Of a DNA stretch of 64,000 nucleotides, positions 19,458 through 28,608 are shown piece by piece (the first letter of the stretch is position 1; each line of letters opens with the position of its first letter). The DNA lies in assembly GCF_028283705.1 (NCBI RefSeq), contig NZ_JAPWKD010000002.1, forward strand, positions 186,001 to 250,000, read 5' to 3'. This DNA comes from Pantoea sp. Its GTDB lineage: Bacteria; Pseudomonadota; Gammaproteobacteria; Enterobacterales; Enterobacteriaceae. A program made the position numbers and the translations under genes. A model generated the notes under the pieces. The model was given only the letters and a program-made list of their open reading frames with translations. It was not told where the DNA came from and made no database searches.

Positions 19458-20416
19458 TCCTTCTCTCCCAGCTCACGGTTTTGATGTTTGTGGAACCAGA
19501 CAATCGGCAGGATCAGGATCAACAGAATGATCACCGCCAGCGCTGAAGCCACCGGCCAATCGCGGTTGTTAAAGAATTCCTGCCACAGAATACGACCAAT
19601 CATGATGCTATCCGGGCCACCCAGCAGTTCCGGGATCACGTACTCCCCTACTGCCGGGATAAACACCAGCATCGAACCGGCAATAATCCCGCCTTTGGTC
19701 AGCGGCACAATGACGCTGAAGAAGGTCTTCAGCGGACGCGCGCCGAGATCAAGCGAGGCTTCAACCAGCGAGTAGTCGATACGCGTCAGCGCGGTATAGA
19801 TTGGCAGCACCATAAATGGCAGATAACAGTAAACAATACCGATATACACCGCAGTGTTGGTGTAGAGGATCACCAGGGGATGATCGATGACCCCCAGCCA
19901 CATCAGGAAACGGTTCAGGATGCCGTTATTGTTCAGCAGCCCCATCCAGGCATACACGCGTACCAGGAACGAAGTCCATGACGGCAGGATCACCAGCAGC
20001 AGCAAAATGGAACGCATCGACGGCTTACTGTGTGCCACCGCCCAGGCGAGCGGATAGCCAATCATCAGACAGATGATGGTGGAAATGGCCGCCACTTTCA
20101 GCGATTGCAGATACGCATCGGCATATAACGGATCGTCCGTCAGTTGCAGATAATTCCCCAGATTGAGCACCAGATTGAGCTGATCGTCAGCCCAGGTGAT
20201 CAAATCAGTGTATGGCGGGATCGCACGCGCAATATCGGCGAAACTAATTTTCAGCACAATCAGGAACGGCAGCAAAAAGAACAGCACCAGCCACACATAA
20301 GGCAGTGCGATCACCAGCTTGCGACCATGCTGCATCTTGATGCGCGTGGCCCAGCGTTGCAGCGGCGTGCCCGGCTGTTCGGCTTCCGGGGTGCCGGGTT
20401 GAGAAATCTGGCTCAT
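19454..20416 (-). CDS. potH: PotH, putrescine ABC transporter permease
   Basis: This permease has 320 residues against 317 in E. coli. A hydrophilic N-terminal tail precedes six membrane helices. The EAA loop is EASLDLGARPLKTFFSVIVP. It pairs with PotI and is driven by PotG. It starts 9 bp after potG. Confidence 0.96.
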   Translation of the reverse strand: MSQISQPGTPEAEQPGTPLQRWATRIKMQHGRKLVIALPYVWLVLFFLLPFLIVLKISFADIARAIPPYTDLITWADDQLNLVLNLGNYLQLTDDPLYADAYLQSLKVAAISTIICLMIGYPLAWAVAHSKPSMRSILLLLVILPSWTSFLVRVYAWMGLLNNNGILNRFLMWLGVIDHPLVILYTNTAVYIGIVYCYLPFMVLPIYTALTRIDYSLVEASLDLGARPLKTFFSVIVPLTKGGIIAGSMLVFIPAVGEYVIPELLGGPDSIMIGRILWQEFFNNRDWPVASALAVIILLILILPIVWFHKHQNRELGEKE

Positions 20417-20425
20417 TCCGCCTCC

Positions 20426-21565
20426 TTAAACCGTCAGAACCACACAGCTGTCAGCATCCCAGCACAAACGCACTTCGTCGCCCCAGGTTGGCGCACCTTT
20501 GCGGTAGCGATGGGCATTTTGCAACTGCGCACTGATCATCTGGCCACTCTTCAGACGCACGTGATAAATCGACAAATCACCGAGATAAGCGATATGCACC
20601 ACTTCGCCCACGGCAAAGTTGCAGCCGTCGGCAGGCACGTCTTCACACAGCATCACTTTTTCCGGACGCAGCGCAACGTGGACCGGGACGTTATCGACGA
20701 TGGAGACATCGGTCTGCACTTTCAGCGGATGGACCAGGCCAGGGCAGTCAAGTACCAGACCGTCTTCACGCCGCTCACGCAGCAGCCCCTCAAACACATT
20801 CACCGAACCGATAAACTCCGCGCTGAAGCGATTGGTCGGATGCTCGTAGATCTCCTCCGGCTCGCCAATCTGCGCGAATTTTCCGCGATTCATAATCGCG
20901 ATACGGCCCGCCATGGTCATCGCTTCTTCCTGGTCGTGGGTCACCATCACGCAGGTCACACCGACGCGTTCAAGGATATCCACCACCTCCAGTTGCATAC
21001 GGTCGCGCAGCTTTTTATCCAGCGCCCCCATCGGTTCATCCAGCAGCAGCAGCTTCGGACGTTTTGCCAGGCTACGTGCCAGCGCCACACGCTGACGCTG
21101 GCCGCCAGAAAGCTGATGCGGCTTACGTTTGGCAAATTCCTGCATATGCACCAGGGCCAGCATTTCCGCTACGCGGCTGGTGATTTCGTCTTTTGGCAGT
21201 TTGTCCTGCTTCAGGCCAAACGCGATGTTCTGCTCCACCGTCATGTGCGGGAACAGGGCATAAGACTGGAACATCATATTGATTGGCCGCTGATACGGCG
21301 GCACATGGGAGAGATCCTGCCCATCCAGCACAATTTGACCGCTACTCGGCACCTCGAAGCCCGCCAGCATACGCAGCAGCGTCGATTTGCCGCAGCCCGA
21401 AGGGCCCAGCAGAGCAAAAATCTCACCTTTGTAAATGGTCAGACTGACATCATCCACGGCGTGCTGGCCGTCAAAGGACTTGGTCAGATTGCGGATTTCC
21501 AGCAAAGGCGTTAACGCCTTTGCATTTTTATTTTGGGGGCGGGGAATCGCGTCGCTCACTAACAT
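20426..21565 (-). CDS. potG: PotG, putrescine ABC transporter ATPase
   Basis: This ATPase has 379 residues. Walker A is GPSGCGKST, the signature is LSGGQRQRVALARSLA and Walker B is LLLLDEPMGALD. The C-terminal third is a TOBE-type regulatory domain. It energises PotHI. Upstream at 21566-21673 is a 108-bp gap to potF. A 456-codon open frame on the opposite strand is an artefact of codon bias. Confidence 0.96.
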   Translation of the reverse strand: MLVSDAIPRPQNKNAKALTPLLEIRNLTKSFDGQHAVDDVSLTIYKGEIFALLGPSGCGKSTLLRMLAGFEVPSSGQIVLDGQDLSHVPPYQRPINMMFQSYALFPHMTVEQNIAFGLKQDKLPKDEITSRVAEMLALVHMQEFAKRKPHQLSGGQRQRVALARSLAKRPKLLLLDEPMGALDKKLRDRMQLEVVDILERVGVTCVMVTHDQEEAMTMAGRIAIMNRGKFAQIGEPEEIYEHPTNRFSAEFIGSVNVFEGLLRERREDGLVLDCPGLVHPLKVQTDVSIVDNVPVHVALRPEKVMLCEDVPADGCNFAVGEVVHIAYLGDLSIYHVRLKSGQMISAQLQNAHRYRKGAPTWGDEVRLCWDADSCVVLTV

Positions 21566-21673
21566 ATCTCCAACGCTTAACGGCCTTAACCTCAGCCGCT
21601 AAAAATGGCACAACAGAGGCCATCACCGCGCCTCTGTTGTCGTCCTAATACAAGTGAATCCGTTCAGAACGAA

Positions 21674-22783
21674 TTACTTACCACTTTTAACTTTAGTCCA
21701 CGCACGGGTGCGTACACGATCCAGCTTCGGATCCTGGACTTTCAGTACAAACAGCTTGGACATAATATCCGCAGGCGGGAAGATGCCCGGGTTGTTACGT
21801 ACATCCGCATTGATCAGCGGCAGTGACGCCTTGTTGCCGTTGGCATAGTTCATCTTGTTAGAGATGTCGGCGATCACTTTCGGATCCATGATGTAGTTCA
21901 GCCACTGATAGGCTTCGTCGAGATTTTTAGCATCTTTCGGAATCGCCATCATGTCGAAGAACGCCAGAGCGCCCTGCTTCGGTACGCTGTACGCCAGGTT
22001 CACGCCGTTTTTCGCCTGTGCCGCACGATCTTTCGCTTGCAGGATGTCACCAGACCAGCCGATCGCCACACAGATGTTGCCGTTAGCGAGGTCATTGATG
22101 TACTGCGAAGAGTGGAAATATCGAATGCTCGGACGCAATTTCAGCAGCAGATCGGTGGCAGCGCCGGAATAGTCTTTCGGATCAGAGCTGTTCGGATCTT
22201 TGCCTAGATAGTTCAGCACGGTGGCAAAAATCTCTTCCGGCGCATCGAGGAAGGAAACACCACAGCTTTTCAGTTTTTCCAGGTTTTCTGGTTTCAGCAC
22301 CAGATCCCAGCTATCCACTGGCGCATCTTTGCCGAGGATCGCTTTCACTTTATCGACGTTATAGCCGATGCCAGTGGTACCCCACAGATAAGGGATGGCG
22401 AACTTGTTGCCTGGATCGTGCTGTGCCACTTTGGCCATCAGCGCCGGATCGAGGTTTTTGTAGTTTGGCAGCTTGCTCTTATCCAGTTCCTGGAACACGC
22501 CGGATTGCAGCTGACGCGCGAGGAAGCTGGAAGATGGCACCACCACGTCATAACCGGTGCTGCCTGCCATCAGTTTGCCTTCCAGCACTTCGTTGGAATC
22601 AAACACGTCGTAAACGACTTTAATACCCGTCTCTTTCTCGAAATTCGGGACCGTATCCGCCGAGATATAATCAGACCAGTTATAAACGTGCAGCGTTTTA
22701 TCTGCGGCCAGCGTACCAGCTGAAGCTGTCATCAGCACACCAGCAACCACACCTGACAACCATTTTTTACGTTGGTTGAACAT
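21674..22783 (-). CDS. potF: PotF, periplasmic putrescine-binding protein
   Basis: This protein has 369 residues against 370 in E. coli. The start is set at [18 protein letters not shown] because it begins a signal peptide (cleavage near GTLAADK) and has the strong ribosome site AGGAGGAAGG. The open frame upstream to 22867 is not family-like. It has the bacterial polyamine-binding pattern [20 protein letters not shown]. It captures putrescine for PotGHI. Confidence 0.95.
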   Translation of the reverse strand: MFNQRKKWLSGVVAGVLMTASAGTLAADKTLHVYNWSDYISADTVPNFEKETGIKVVYDVFDSNEVLEGKLMAGSTGYDVVVPSSSFLARQLQSGVFQELDKSKLPNYKNLDPALMAKVAQHDPGNKFAIPYLWGTTGIGYNVDKVKAILGKDAPVDSWDLVLKPENLEKLKSCGVSFLDAPEEIFATVLNYLGKDPNSSDPKDYSGAATDLLLKLRPSIRYFHSSQYINDLANGNICVAIGWSGDILQAKDRAAQAKNGVNLAYSVPKQGALAFFDMMAIPKDAKNLDEAYQWLNYIMDPKVIADISNKMNYANGNKASLPLINADVRNNPGIFPPADIMSKLFVLKVQDPKLDRVRTRAWTKVKSGK

Positions 22784-23154
22784 GTTTTCCTTCCTCCTGA
22801 GCGGGTCATCACAACGCTGCATACACGCGATCCGGTCGTTGTGTTTTCTGTTAATACACAGACACACAATGAATCAATATTCAGCGGGAGTTTAATAGTA
22901 AAAACCTATACCTGCGCTGAGGTTGCACGTCTCAAGCAGCCCCGCAAGAATAGCCGCCCCGCTTCACCTGCACCAGATCCCAGCGTAAAAAACGCCTTTT
23001 AGCGATAAGTATTGCATGTTTCTGCTATGGGGTTCGGCAAAGACGGCATAAAGCACGAGAAATATCTGGCAATAAAGGGCAAAATGCAGAATAAAAAGTG
23101 GTGGGGACAAAATGAAAACTGCCGCAAAAAGCGGCAGTTAAGAAAGCGGAAAAA
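22784..23154 (-). promoter_or_regulatory. Upstream region of potFGHI and end of ybjN
   Basis: This 371-bp gap has no supported gene. It holds the ybjN terminator at 23115-23137 and must hold the potF promoter. A weak sigma-54-like GG-N10-GC pair occurs on the minus strand near 22965-22985, but it lacks the consensus TTGC, so I do not call it. Confidence 0.4.
23113..23137 (-). terminator. Terminator of ybjN
   Basis: On the minus strand, ctgccgc, loop ttttt and gcggcag are followed by TTTTC and ATTTT. Confidence 0.85.
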
Positions 23155-23634
23155 TCAGTGCAGCATGGCGCGGCCAACCGAGCTGGGTTGCCGGTCCTCT
23201 TCCTCGCCCATCATCAGCAAATTATTGGCGAACGCTTCCATAATCACCATGGAAACCTGTTCCTCGCTTTGCTTCATAAAATACGAGAACTGACCAAAGG
23301 TTAACCCTGCGCTGGTACTGAGGGACTGACACACAATCAGCTTCGGCAGATTGTCATCCTGAATGTCGATAAAGGCCTTTACTGTCAGGGAACTGGCGTT
23401 GATTTGCGATAAGTCCCCCACCAGCGGAATCAAAGCCGTCGGCTTGACTTCAGCCAGCGCGGAAAACAGGATCACGCCATCCACAAGGTCGATTTTTGCA
23501 TCAAACACCCCGTCAAAATTCTGCATATGCGGCAGATGCAAAGCCTGGCAGGCATCGCATTCGAACCAGGTGATATTTTGTTGATCCAGCCAGCGACGCA
23601 GCACGTCGATGTCAGGAACGACCAGTGAATCCAT
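23155..23634 (-). CDS. ybjN: YbjN, stress-response/motility modulator with T3S-chaperone-like fold
   Basis: This 159-residue protein is close to E. coli YbjN (158 residues). The matching core includes FECDACQALHLPHMQNFDGV and the conserved SLTVKAFIDIQDDNLPKL. There are two ATGs two codons apart (23640, 23634). The second has GGGA at 7 bp and matches the family N-terminus, so I chose it. In E. coli its level affects motility, biofilm and stress tolerance, by an unclear mechanism. It is downstream of rimK. Confidence 0.93.
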   Translation of the reverse strand: MDSLVVPDIDVLRRWLDQQNITWFECDACQALHLPHMQNFDGVFDAKIDLVDGVILFSALAEVKPTALIPLVGDLSQINASSLTVKAFIDIQDDNLPKLIVCQSLSTSAGLTFGQFSYFMKQSEEQVSMVIMEAFANNLLMMGEEEDRQPSSVGRAMLH

Positions 23635-23721
23635 CGTCATGTCCCGTGGGGTGAAGAAATAAGCGCCTTAGCTTACGGAAAAAATGCAAGCGATGCCATG
23701 AAAAACGCTGAAAAGCGCGCC

Positions 23722-24624
23722 TCAGCCGCCAGTTTTAAGCTTAAAGCCAGGCAGTGCGTGCTGTTCTATCCAGTCAATCATCATGGAGGCGATATTCAAC
23801 CCGGTGGTGCACTCGATGCCTTCAAGGCCAGGGGAAGCATTGACCTCCATCACCAGTGGTCCGCGTCCGGCACGCAGGATATCGACCCCCGCAACCTCCA
23901 GCCCGAGCGTACTGGCCGCTTTCACCGCGATTTCGCGCTCCTGATCGGTGATGGTTACCGGGTGCGCCTTGCCGCCGCGATGCAGGTTGGAACGAAAATC
24001 CCCCTCCTTCGCATGGCGCTCAATCGCCGCCACGACCTCACCGCCAATCACCAGGCAACGAACATCGCGTCCCTGCGCTTCCTTGATAAACTCCTGCACC
24101 AGAATATGTGCATTGAGACCGCGAAACGCGTCGATCACACTCTCTGCCGCCTGACGCGTTTCCGCCAGCACCACACCAATGCCCTGCGTGCCTTCAACCA
24201 GTTTCACCACCAGCGGCGCTCCGCCCACCATGGCAATCAGGTCATCGGTGTCATCCGGGGATGAAGCAAAGCCAGTGACCGGCATATCGATCCCTTCCCG
24301 CGCCAGCAGTTGCAGGGAACGCAGTTTGTCGCGCGCGCGGGTGATCGCCACCGATTCATTCAGCGGATAGCTGCCACACAGTTCGAACTGGCGCAGCACC
24401 GCGGTACCGTAAAACGTAATGGCGGATCCAATACGCGGGATCACCGCATCAAAGTGCCCCAGCGGTTCACCACGATAATGTATCGCCGGAGATGCCGGGT
24501 TGATGTTCATATAACAGGAGAGCGGATCAATAATCTGCACCTGATGGCCACGCGCTTCCGCTGCTTCACGCAGGCGTTTACACGAGTAGAGCTGCCCATC
24601 ACGGGAGAGAATGGCCATTTTCAT
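23722..24624 (-). CDS. rimK: RimK, ribosomal protein S6--L-glutamate ligase
   Basis: This ATP-grasp ligase has 300 residues, the E. coli length. The ATP-grasp region has [19 protein letters not shown] and the metal-binding end [14 protein letters not shown]. RimK adds Glu residues to the C-terminus of ribosomal protein S6. It lies 17 bp after nfsA in the ybjC-nfsA-rimK-ybjN cluster. Confidence 0.96.
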   Translation of the reverse strand: MKMAILSRDGQLYSCKRLREAAEARGHQVQIIDPLSCYMNINPASPAIHYRGEPLGHFDAVIPRIGSAITFYGTAVLRQFELCGSYPLNESVAITRARDKLRSLQLLAREGIDMPVTGFASSPDDTDDLIAMVGGAPLVVKLVEGTQGIGVVLAETRQAAESVIDAFRGLNAHILVQEFIKEAQGRDVRCLVIGGEVVAAIERHAKEGDFRSNLHRGGKAHPVTITDQEREIAVKAASTLGLEVAGVDILRAGRGPLVMEVNASPGLEGIECTTGLNIASMMIDWIEQHALPGFKLKTGG

Positions 24625-24641
24625 CGCAGAGTTCCTTGTGC

Positions 24642-25364
24642 TTAACGGGTTGCCCAGCCCTGCTGATGCAGGTAGTCCAGCATAAACGGGCGCGTTTCTT
24701 TAATGATCAGGCGTTGAATCAGTTCGCTCCAGGTTTCCGCGCGCTGATTGGTATCACGTTGCTGATAATAGATGCTGGTGCGGCTGTCATATTCCGCCAG
24801 CACCGCAGCATCGACCGGCTGATAACGGTTCTCATGCACCAGCATCGCCTGTGGAATACGCGGTTTCACATCCGGCTGCGCCGCAGGATGTCCGATACAG
24901 AAGCCAAACAGGGGCAGCACAAATTTCGGCAGGCCAAGCAGCGTGGTAACGTCGGCGATATTGTTACGAATACCGCCAATAAATACCCCACCGAGACCGA
25001 GTGACTCCGCCGCGATCATGGCATTCTGCGCCATTAATGCCGTATCCACGCAGCCCAGCAATAGTTGCTCCGCGCGCCCAAGTTGCGCATCCGGGCAGAT
25101 TTGCAGATGGCGATTAAAGTCCGCGCAGAACACCCAGAACTCAGCCGCCTCTCCGACCCACGGTTGGCCGCCAGTCAGTTTAACCAGTTGCTCACGTTTT
25201 TCCCGGTCGGTGATACGAATAATAGAGGAGCATTGCAAAAAGCTGGAGGTGGATGCCGCCTGAGCCGCAGCAATAATGGCGTTGCGCTGCGCCTCATCAA
25301 TGCCCTGTTCGGTAAATGCGCGAATGGAACGGTGGCTGCAAAGTAAATCAATGGTCGGCGTCAT
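24642..25364 (-). CDS. nfsA: NfsA, oxygen-insensitive NADPH nitroreductase
   Basis: This 240-residue flavoprotein has the E. coli length. The N-terminal FMN contact [10 protein letters not shown] and the later [11 protein letters not shown] and GFCIGHPA segments are typical. It reduces nitro-aromatics and quinones by two electrons. In E. coli it is in the SoxRS/MarA regulon with ybjC; I could not assign a marbox here by eye. It starts 12 bp after ybjC. Confidence 0.96.
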   Translation of the reverse strand: MTPTIDLLCSHRSIRAFTEQGIDEAQRNAIIAAAQAASTSSFLQCSSIIRITDREKREQLVKLTGGQPWVGEAAEFWVFCADFNRHLQICPDAQLGRAEQLLLGCVDTALMAQNAMIAAESLGLGGVFIGGIRNNIADVTTLLGLPKFVLPLFGFCIGHPAAQPDVKPRIPQAMLVHENRYQPVDAAVLAEYDSRTSIYYQQRDTNQRAETWSELIQRLIIKETRPFMLDYLHQQGWATR

Positions 25365-25376
25365 AATCCTCTCCGG

Positions 25377-25628
25377 TTACTTCTTTTTGTCGTGTTGATT
25401 GAACAACTGTGGGGCCATCGCTTTGGCCGTTCGCCACATCATCAGCCAGGCAGCAGGCAACATCATCACAATGCCGGTAAAAAACAGCACCGTCGCCAGC
25501 CGTTTGGCGCTAATCGCCGCAGGTGCGTCGATCCAGCCATTAATCAGCAACAACGCGCCAATCACAGCAATAACGCCCACTGCCTCCAGCAGTAATACCG
25601 GTTTCGGTAATCTGGCCAGGTTATTCAT
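25377..25628 (-). CDS. ybjC: YbjC, small inner-membrane protein
   Basis: This 83-residue protein has two hydrophobic segments and the family end GIVMMLPAAWLMMWRTAKAMAPQLFNQ (in part MMLPAAWLMM). I start it at MNNLARLPKPVLLLE, behind an AGGGGGG ribosome site. The open frame upstream to 25727 adds residues unlike YbjC. It is shorter than the 95 residues in E. coli because the charged tail is reduced. Its role is unknown, but it heads the nfsA unit. Confidence 0.85.
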   Translation of the reverse strand: MNNLARLPKPVLLLEAVGVIAVIGALLLINGWIDAPAAISAKRLATVLFFTGIVMMLPAAWLMMWRTAKAMAPQLFNQHDKKK

Positions 25629-25810
25629 GCGATGGCGTTCCCCCCTGTTCAATCCGTTAAGCCGTCTGTTATAGCGAACCCTGTCGCACTTGCCTAGCTG
25701 TGATCCGATTTCCTGACCTTTTTCCATCGAATGATGGCCCCGGTGCCACTCACCCCCGATCTCGGCAGCTTCTTATACTGGCTCAACAATATTACCGGAG
25801 GAGTTAAAAA

Positions 25811-26587
25811 ATGAATCTGACGCAAATTCGTAACGCGACCCTGAGGCTGGATTTTGCCGGCACCCGTTTTCTGATCGACCCGATGCTATCGGAGCAGCAT
25901 GCCTGGCCAGGCTTTGCCGGTACGCCGCGCTCGCATCTGCGTAATCCGCTGGTGCCGCTGCCGGTTGCCATCGACGCACTGCTGGATGTGGATGTCATCA
26001 TCGTTACCCATACTCATGAGGATCATTGGGATGAAGCAGCCCAGCGCCTGATCCGCAAAGACCAGGTGATCTATACCCAGCATGATCGGGACGCCGCGTT
26101 GCTGCGTTCACAGGGCTTCACCCAGGTTCACGTACTGGCAGAGAAAAATAGCATGGGTGGCATCACCGTCAGCAAAACGGAGGGCCAGCACGGCAGTGAT
26201 GAGGCTTACGCCATTCCGCAAGTGGCCGAGCGGCTGGGGGACGCCTGTGGCCTGGTGTTCAGCCACGCACAGGAAAAAACGCTCTATATTGCTGGCGATA
26301 CCATCTGGGTTAAACCTTACGAAGATAGCCTGAAAACCTATACGCCCGAGGTGATTGTGCTGAATATGGGTTACGCCAATATTGACGGACTCGGTGCCAT
26401 TATTATGGGCAAAGAGGATGCGCTGCGGACGCATCAACTACTCCCTTCGGCTGCCATCGTCGCCTCGCATATGGAAGCCATTAACCACTGTCTGCTGAGC
26501 CGTGCAGAGCTGCGCGCTTTCGCCGCTGAGAACGCTCTTGAACAACAGCTGTGGGTGCCGGAAGATGGTGAAACGCTGCGCTTTTGA
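25811..26587 (+). CDS. Metallo-beta-lactamase-fold hydrolase (UlaG/YtkL-like)
   Basis: This 258-residue protein has the metallo-beta-lactamase signature THTHEDHWDE (HxHxDH) and further metal-ligand regions at IAGDTIW and ASHMEAINH. That identifies a metal-dependent hydrolase, without a known substrate. The N-terminus LTQIRNATLRLDFAGTRFLIDP is typical of this cytosolic subfamily. The ribosome site GGAGGAG is strong. There is no signal peptide. It is followed 15 bp later by a GlxA-type regulator on the same strand, so the pair probably forms one operon. No gene of this type lies at this place in E. coli. Confidence 0.85.
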   Translation: MNLTQIRNATLRLDFAGTRFLIDPMLSEQHAWPGFAGTPRSHLRNPLVPLPVAIDALLDVDVIIVTHTHEDHWDEAAQRLIRKDQVIYTQHDRDAALLRSQGFTQVHVLAEKNSMGGITVSKTEGQHGSDEAYAIPQVAERLGDACGLVFSHAQEKTLYIAGDTIWVKPYEDSLKTYTPEVIVLNMGYANIDGLGAIIMGKEDALRTHQLLPSAAIVASHMEAINHCLLSRAELRAFAAENALEQQLWVPEDGETLRF

Positions 26588-26602
26588 CCAGGGTAAGAAA
26601 CG

Positions 26603-27565
26603 ATGTCCGCTTTACAGGTTGTGGTAATTGCTACCGAAGGTTTCAGCCCCTTCCACTTTTCGGTGCCATTAATGGTATTCGGCAAAGCGATGCCGCAGGA
26701 TGGATTTTTCCGGGTGACGATTGCCGCTGAGCAGCCGGGGATGATTGCCTCTGACAGCGGACTTTCCATCAGCGTGGAGCACGGTCTGGAGTGCCTGACC
26801 GGAGCCGATATCGTGATTGTCCCGTTCTGGCAACATCCCTCACAACAGCCATCAGCCGCATTATCAGACGCGTTGACCCAAGCCTGGCAACGCGGTGCGG
26901 AAGTGGTGGGATTATGTCTCGGGGCCTATGTGCTGGCGTATAGCGGATTGCTGAATCGTCGCCGCGCCGCAACGCACTGGGAGTTTGAAAAGGATTTTGC
27001 CGCACGTTTTCCGCAGATTCATCTCGACAGTAACGCCCTGTATACCAGTGACGAACGTTTGATTACATCCGCGGGGACGGCGGCCGGTATTGATTGCTGC
27101 CTGAACATCGTTCGCGAGCATTACGGTTCCGCACTGGCGAACCGGGTCGCCAGAAGGATGGTGATGCCGCCCTACCGCGAAGGCGGCCAGGCGCAGTTTA
27201 TTGAGCGCGCAGTGCCCGACACCACGCGTGACAGCCAGATTAACGACCTGATCGATTATCTGCGGCGCAATCTGGATAAACGCCACGATCTGGCTTCGCT
27301 GGCTGGCATGGTTAACATGAGCCGACGCACCCTCACCCGTCATTTCTCCCGCGCCACCGGCATGACGCCAGGGGAATGGCTGAGCGCCGAGCGACTGCAA
27401 CGCAGTCAGGAGCTGCTGGAAACCACCGACCACAGTATCGAAGCAGTGGCAACGTTGACGGGTTATCAATCCCCTATCTCATTCCGGCAGAGTTTTAAGG
27501 CACGTTTTAACGTCAGTCCCAGCGAATGGCGTCGCACCTTCCGTGGACCGGCAACGCTGCTTTAA
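26603..27565 (+). CDS. GlxA-family transcriptional regulator (DJ-1/PfpI + AraC)
   Basis: This 320-residue protein has two domains. Residues 1-180 are DJ-1/PfpI-like with the nucleophile-elbow text VVGLCLGAYVLA, where Cys is present. Residues 215-315 are an AraC-type double helix-turn-helix: LASLAGMVNMSRRTLTRHFSRATG, then VATLTGYQSPISFRQSFKA (each given as seen in pieces). Such proteins are transcriptional regulators. It likely controls itself and the upstream hydrolase, which is inference from the 15-bp spacing. The ligand is unknown. Confidence 0.88.
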   Translation: MSALQVVVIATEGFSPFHFSVPLMVFGKAMPQDGFFRVTIAAEQPGMIASDSGLSISVEHGLECLTGADIVIVPFWQHPSQQPSAALSDALTQAWQRGAEVVGLCLGAYVLAYSGLLNRRRAATHWEFEKDFAARFPQIHLDSNALYTSDERLITSAGTAAGIDCCLNIVREHYGSALANRVARRMVMPPYREGGQAQFIERAVPDTTRDSQINDLIDYLRRNLDKRHDLASLAGMVNMSRRTLTRHFSRATGMTPGEWLSAERLQRSQELLETTDHSIEAVATLTGYQSPISFRQSFKARFNVSPSEWRRTFRGPATLL

Positions 27566-27651
27566 GCCTGCGCACATCGAAGCAACAGGTAATTCCTTCT
27601 TTATTTAGCGGGCATGCCCGGGCATCATGTGTGGCATTATTCACGCTGTGA

Positions 27652-27667
27652 TGTGACATTCATCACA
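27652..27667 (+). promoter_or_regulatory. CRP-type site upstream of grxA
   Basis: TGTGA, six bases (cattca) and TCACA form a perfect CRP core ending 26 bp before the grxA ATG. Its position close to the gene would suit repression or a promoter that starts just downstream. Binding is inferred. Confidence 0.5.
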
Positions 27668-27693
27668 AAACAGCAGCGGAAAGGAGAGAAGCA

Positions 27694-27957
27694 ATGTTTG
27701 CAGTGATTTTTGGTCGTCCCGGCTGCCCTTACTGCGTGCGCGCCCAGGAACTGGCCGCCAAACTGACCACCGAGCGTGACGATTTTAATTATCAATACGT
27801 TGATATTCAGGTGGAAGGCATTACCAAAGCCGATCTGGAAGCCCGCGCGGGTAAACCGGTTACTACCGTACCGCAGATTTTCCTCGACCAGCAGCATATC
27901 GGCGGTTACACCGATTTTGCCGCCTGGACCAAAGAGAATCTGGATTTCGCCGTATAA
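27694..27957 (+). CDS. grxA: Glutaredoxin 1
   Basis: This 87-residue thioredoxin-fold protein has the dithiol site C11-P-Y-C14, cis-proline in TVPQIF and the glutathione-binding GGYTDF. It donates electrons to ribonucleotide reductase and reduces protein disulfides using glutathione. The ribosome site AAGGAGAG is strong. In E. coli it is OxyR-regulated; I see a CRP-type site here instead and could not place an OxyR site. It is closed by the terminator at 27961. Confidence 0.96.
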   Translation: MFAVIFGRPGCPYCVRAQELAAKLTTERDDFNYQYVDIQVEGITKADLEARAGKPVTTVPQIFLDQQHIGGYTDFAAWTKENLDFAV

Positions 27958-27960
27958 AAC

Positions 27961-27987
27961 ATGGGCCGCTCTGGCCCATTTTTCATT
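27961..27987 (+). terminator. Terminator of grxA
   Basis: Arms atgggcc (27961-27967) and ggcccat (27973-27979) are followed by TTTTTC. Confidence 0.9.
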
Positions 27988-28353
27988 TCACGATCGCATT
28001 GCCAGCATGATGCGCAGCAGACGCACCAGTAAGGCGCCGCAACCCGCCCAGAACAGCGCACTCAAACCCCAGATAATCAGCCAGCCGCTATGGCTCAGGT
28101 TCAGTGCCAGCACTACCCACAACGTCCCCAGCACAGTGCCCGCCACGGCGACCCACAGCGTGCTTTTTAACGGGCTCTCCGGGCGCAGCAACGCTACGAC
28201 GATCCCCGGCAGTAAAAACAGCAACAACTCCGGTTGACCGCCCACAGCCTGCGCGCCTGATGAGGCCCAGAAGTGATGAGCAAAAATAAACATCAGCGTA
28301 TATAGCATCACACTCAGCACCGATGCTGGCCAGCGATTAGTACGCTGCGACAT
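27988..28353 (-). CDS. ybjM: YbjM, inner-membrane protein
   Basis: This 121-residue protein has four hydrophobic segments. The alignment to E. coli YbjM is weak but recognisable: ELLLFLLPGIV and LSALFWAGCGALL correspond to ILPGAVAS and LSAVFWCALGAL. The start at MSQRTNRW has GAGGA at good spacing; the open frame continues to 28380. It converges on grxA, as in E. coli. The function is unknown. Confidence 0.75.
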   Translation of the reverse strand: MSQRTNRWPASVLSVMLYTLMFIFAHHFWASSGAQAVGGQPELLLFLLPGIVVALLRPESPLKSTLWVAVAGTVLGTLWVVLALNLSHSGWLIIWGLSALFWAGCGALLVRLLRIMLAMRS

Positions 28354-28608
28354 AACCATCCTCAACTTCACCGTTAACAATATTGAAACTTTTACCGACC
28401 CTGGACACCTGAGTGGAAATAAAAAGAAACAGCTGAATGCGGAAGGAATGAAAACTGCCGATAGCTGAGGGTGCTAATTATGATTAGAATGACGCCGCTT
28501 CAAAATTCAGTCCCTGCCATCCCGGCAAAACGGGCACCTGCGGTCGGCACAAGATAGCGAAAAACAACCTTTTCATCAACATGTTACAGGTAAATAAGAA
28601 GTTAAAGC

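Noticed and set aside
20144..21514. A 456-codon open frame opposite potG and potH
   Set aside because: Same reason: antisense to well-supported transporter genes, with no family likeness.
22960..22990. Sigma-54 promoter for potFGHI
   Set aside because: Only GG-N10-GC is present on the minus strand, without TGGCAC or TTGC, so it is no better than chance.
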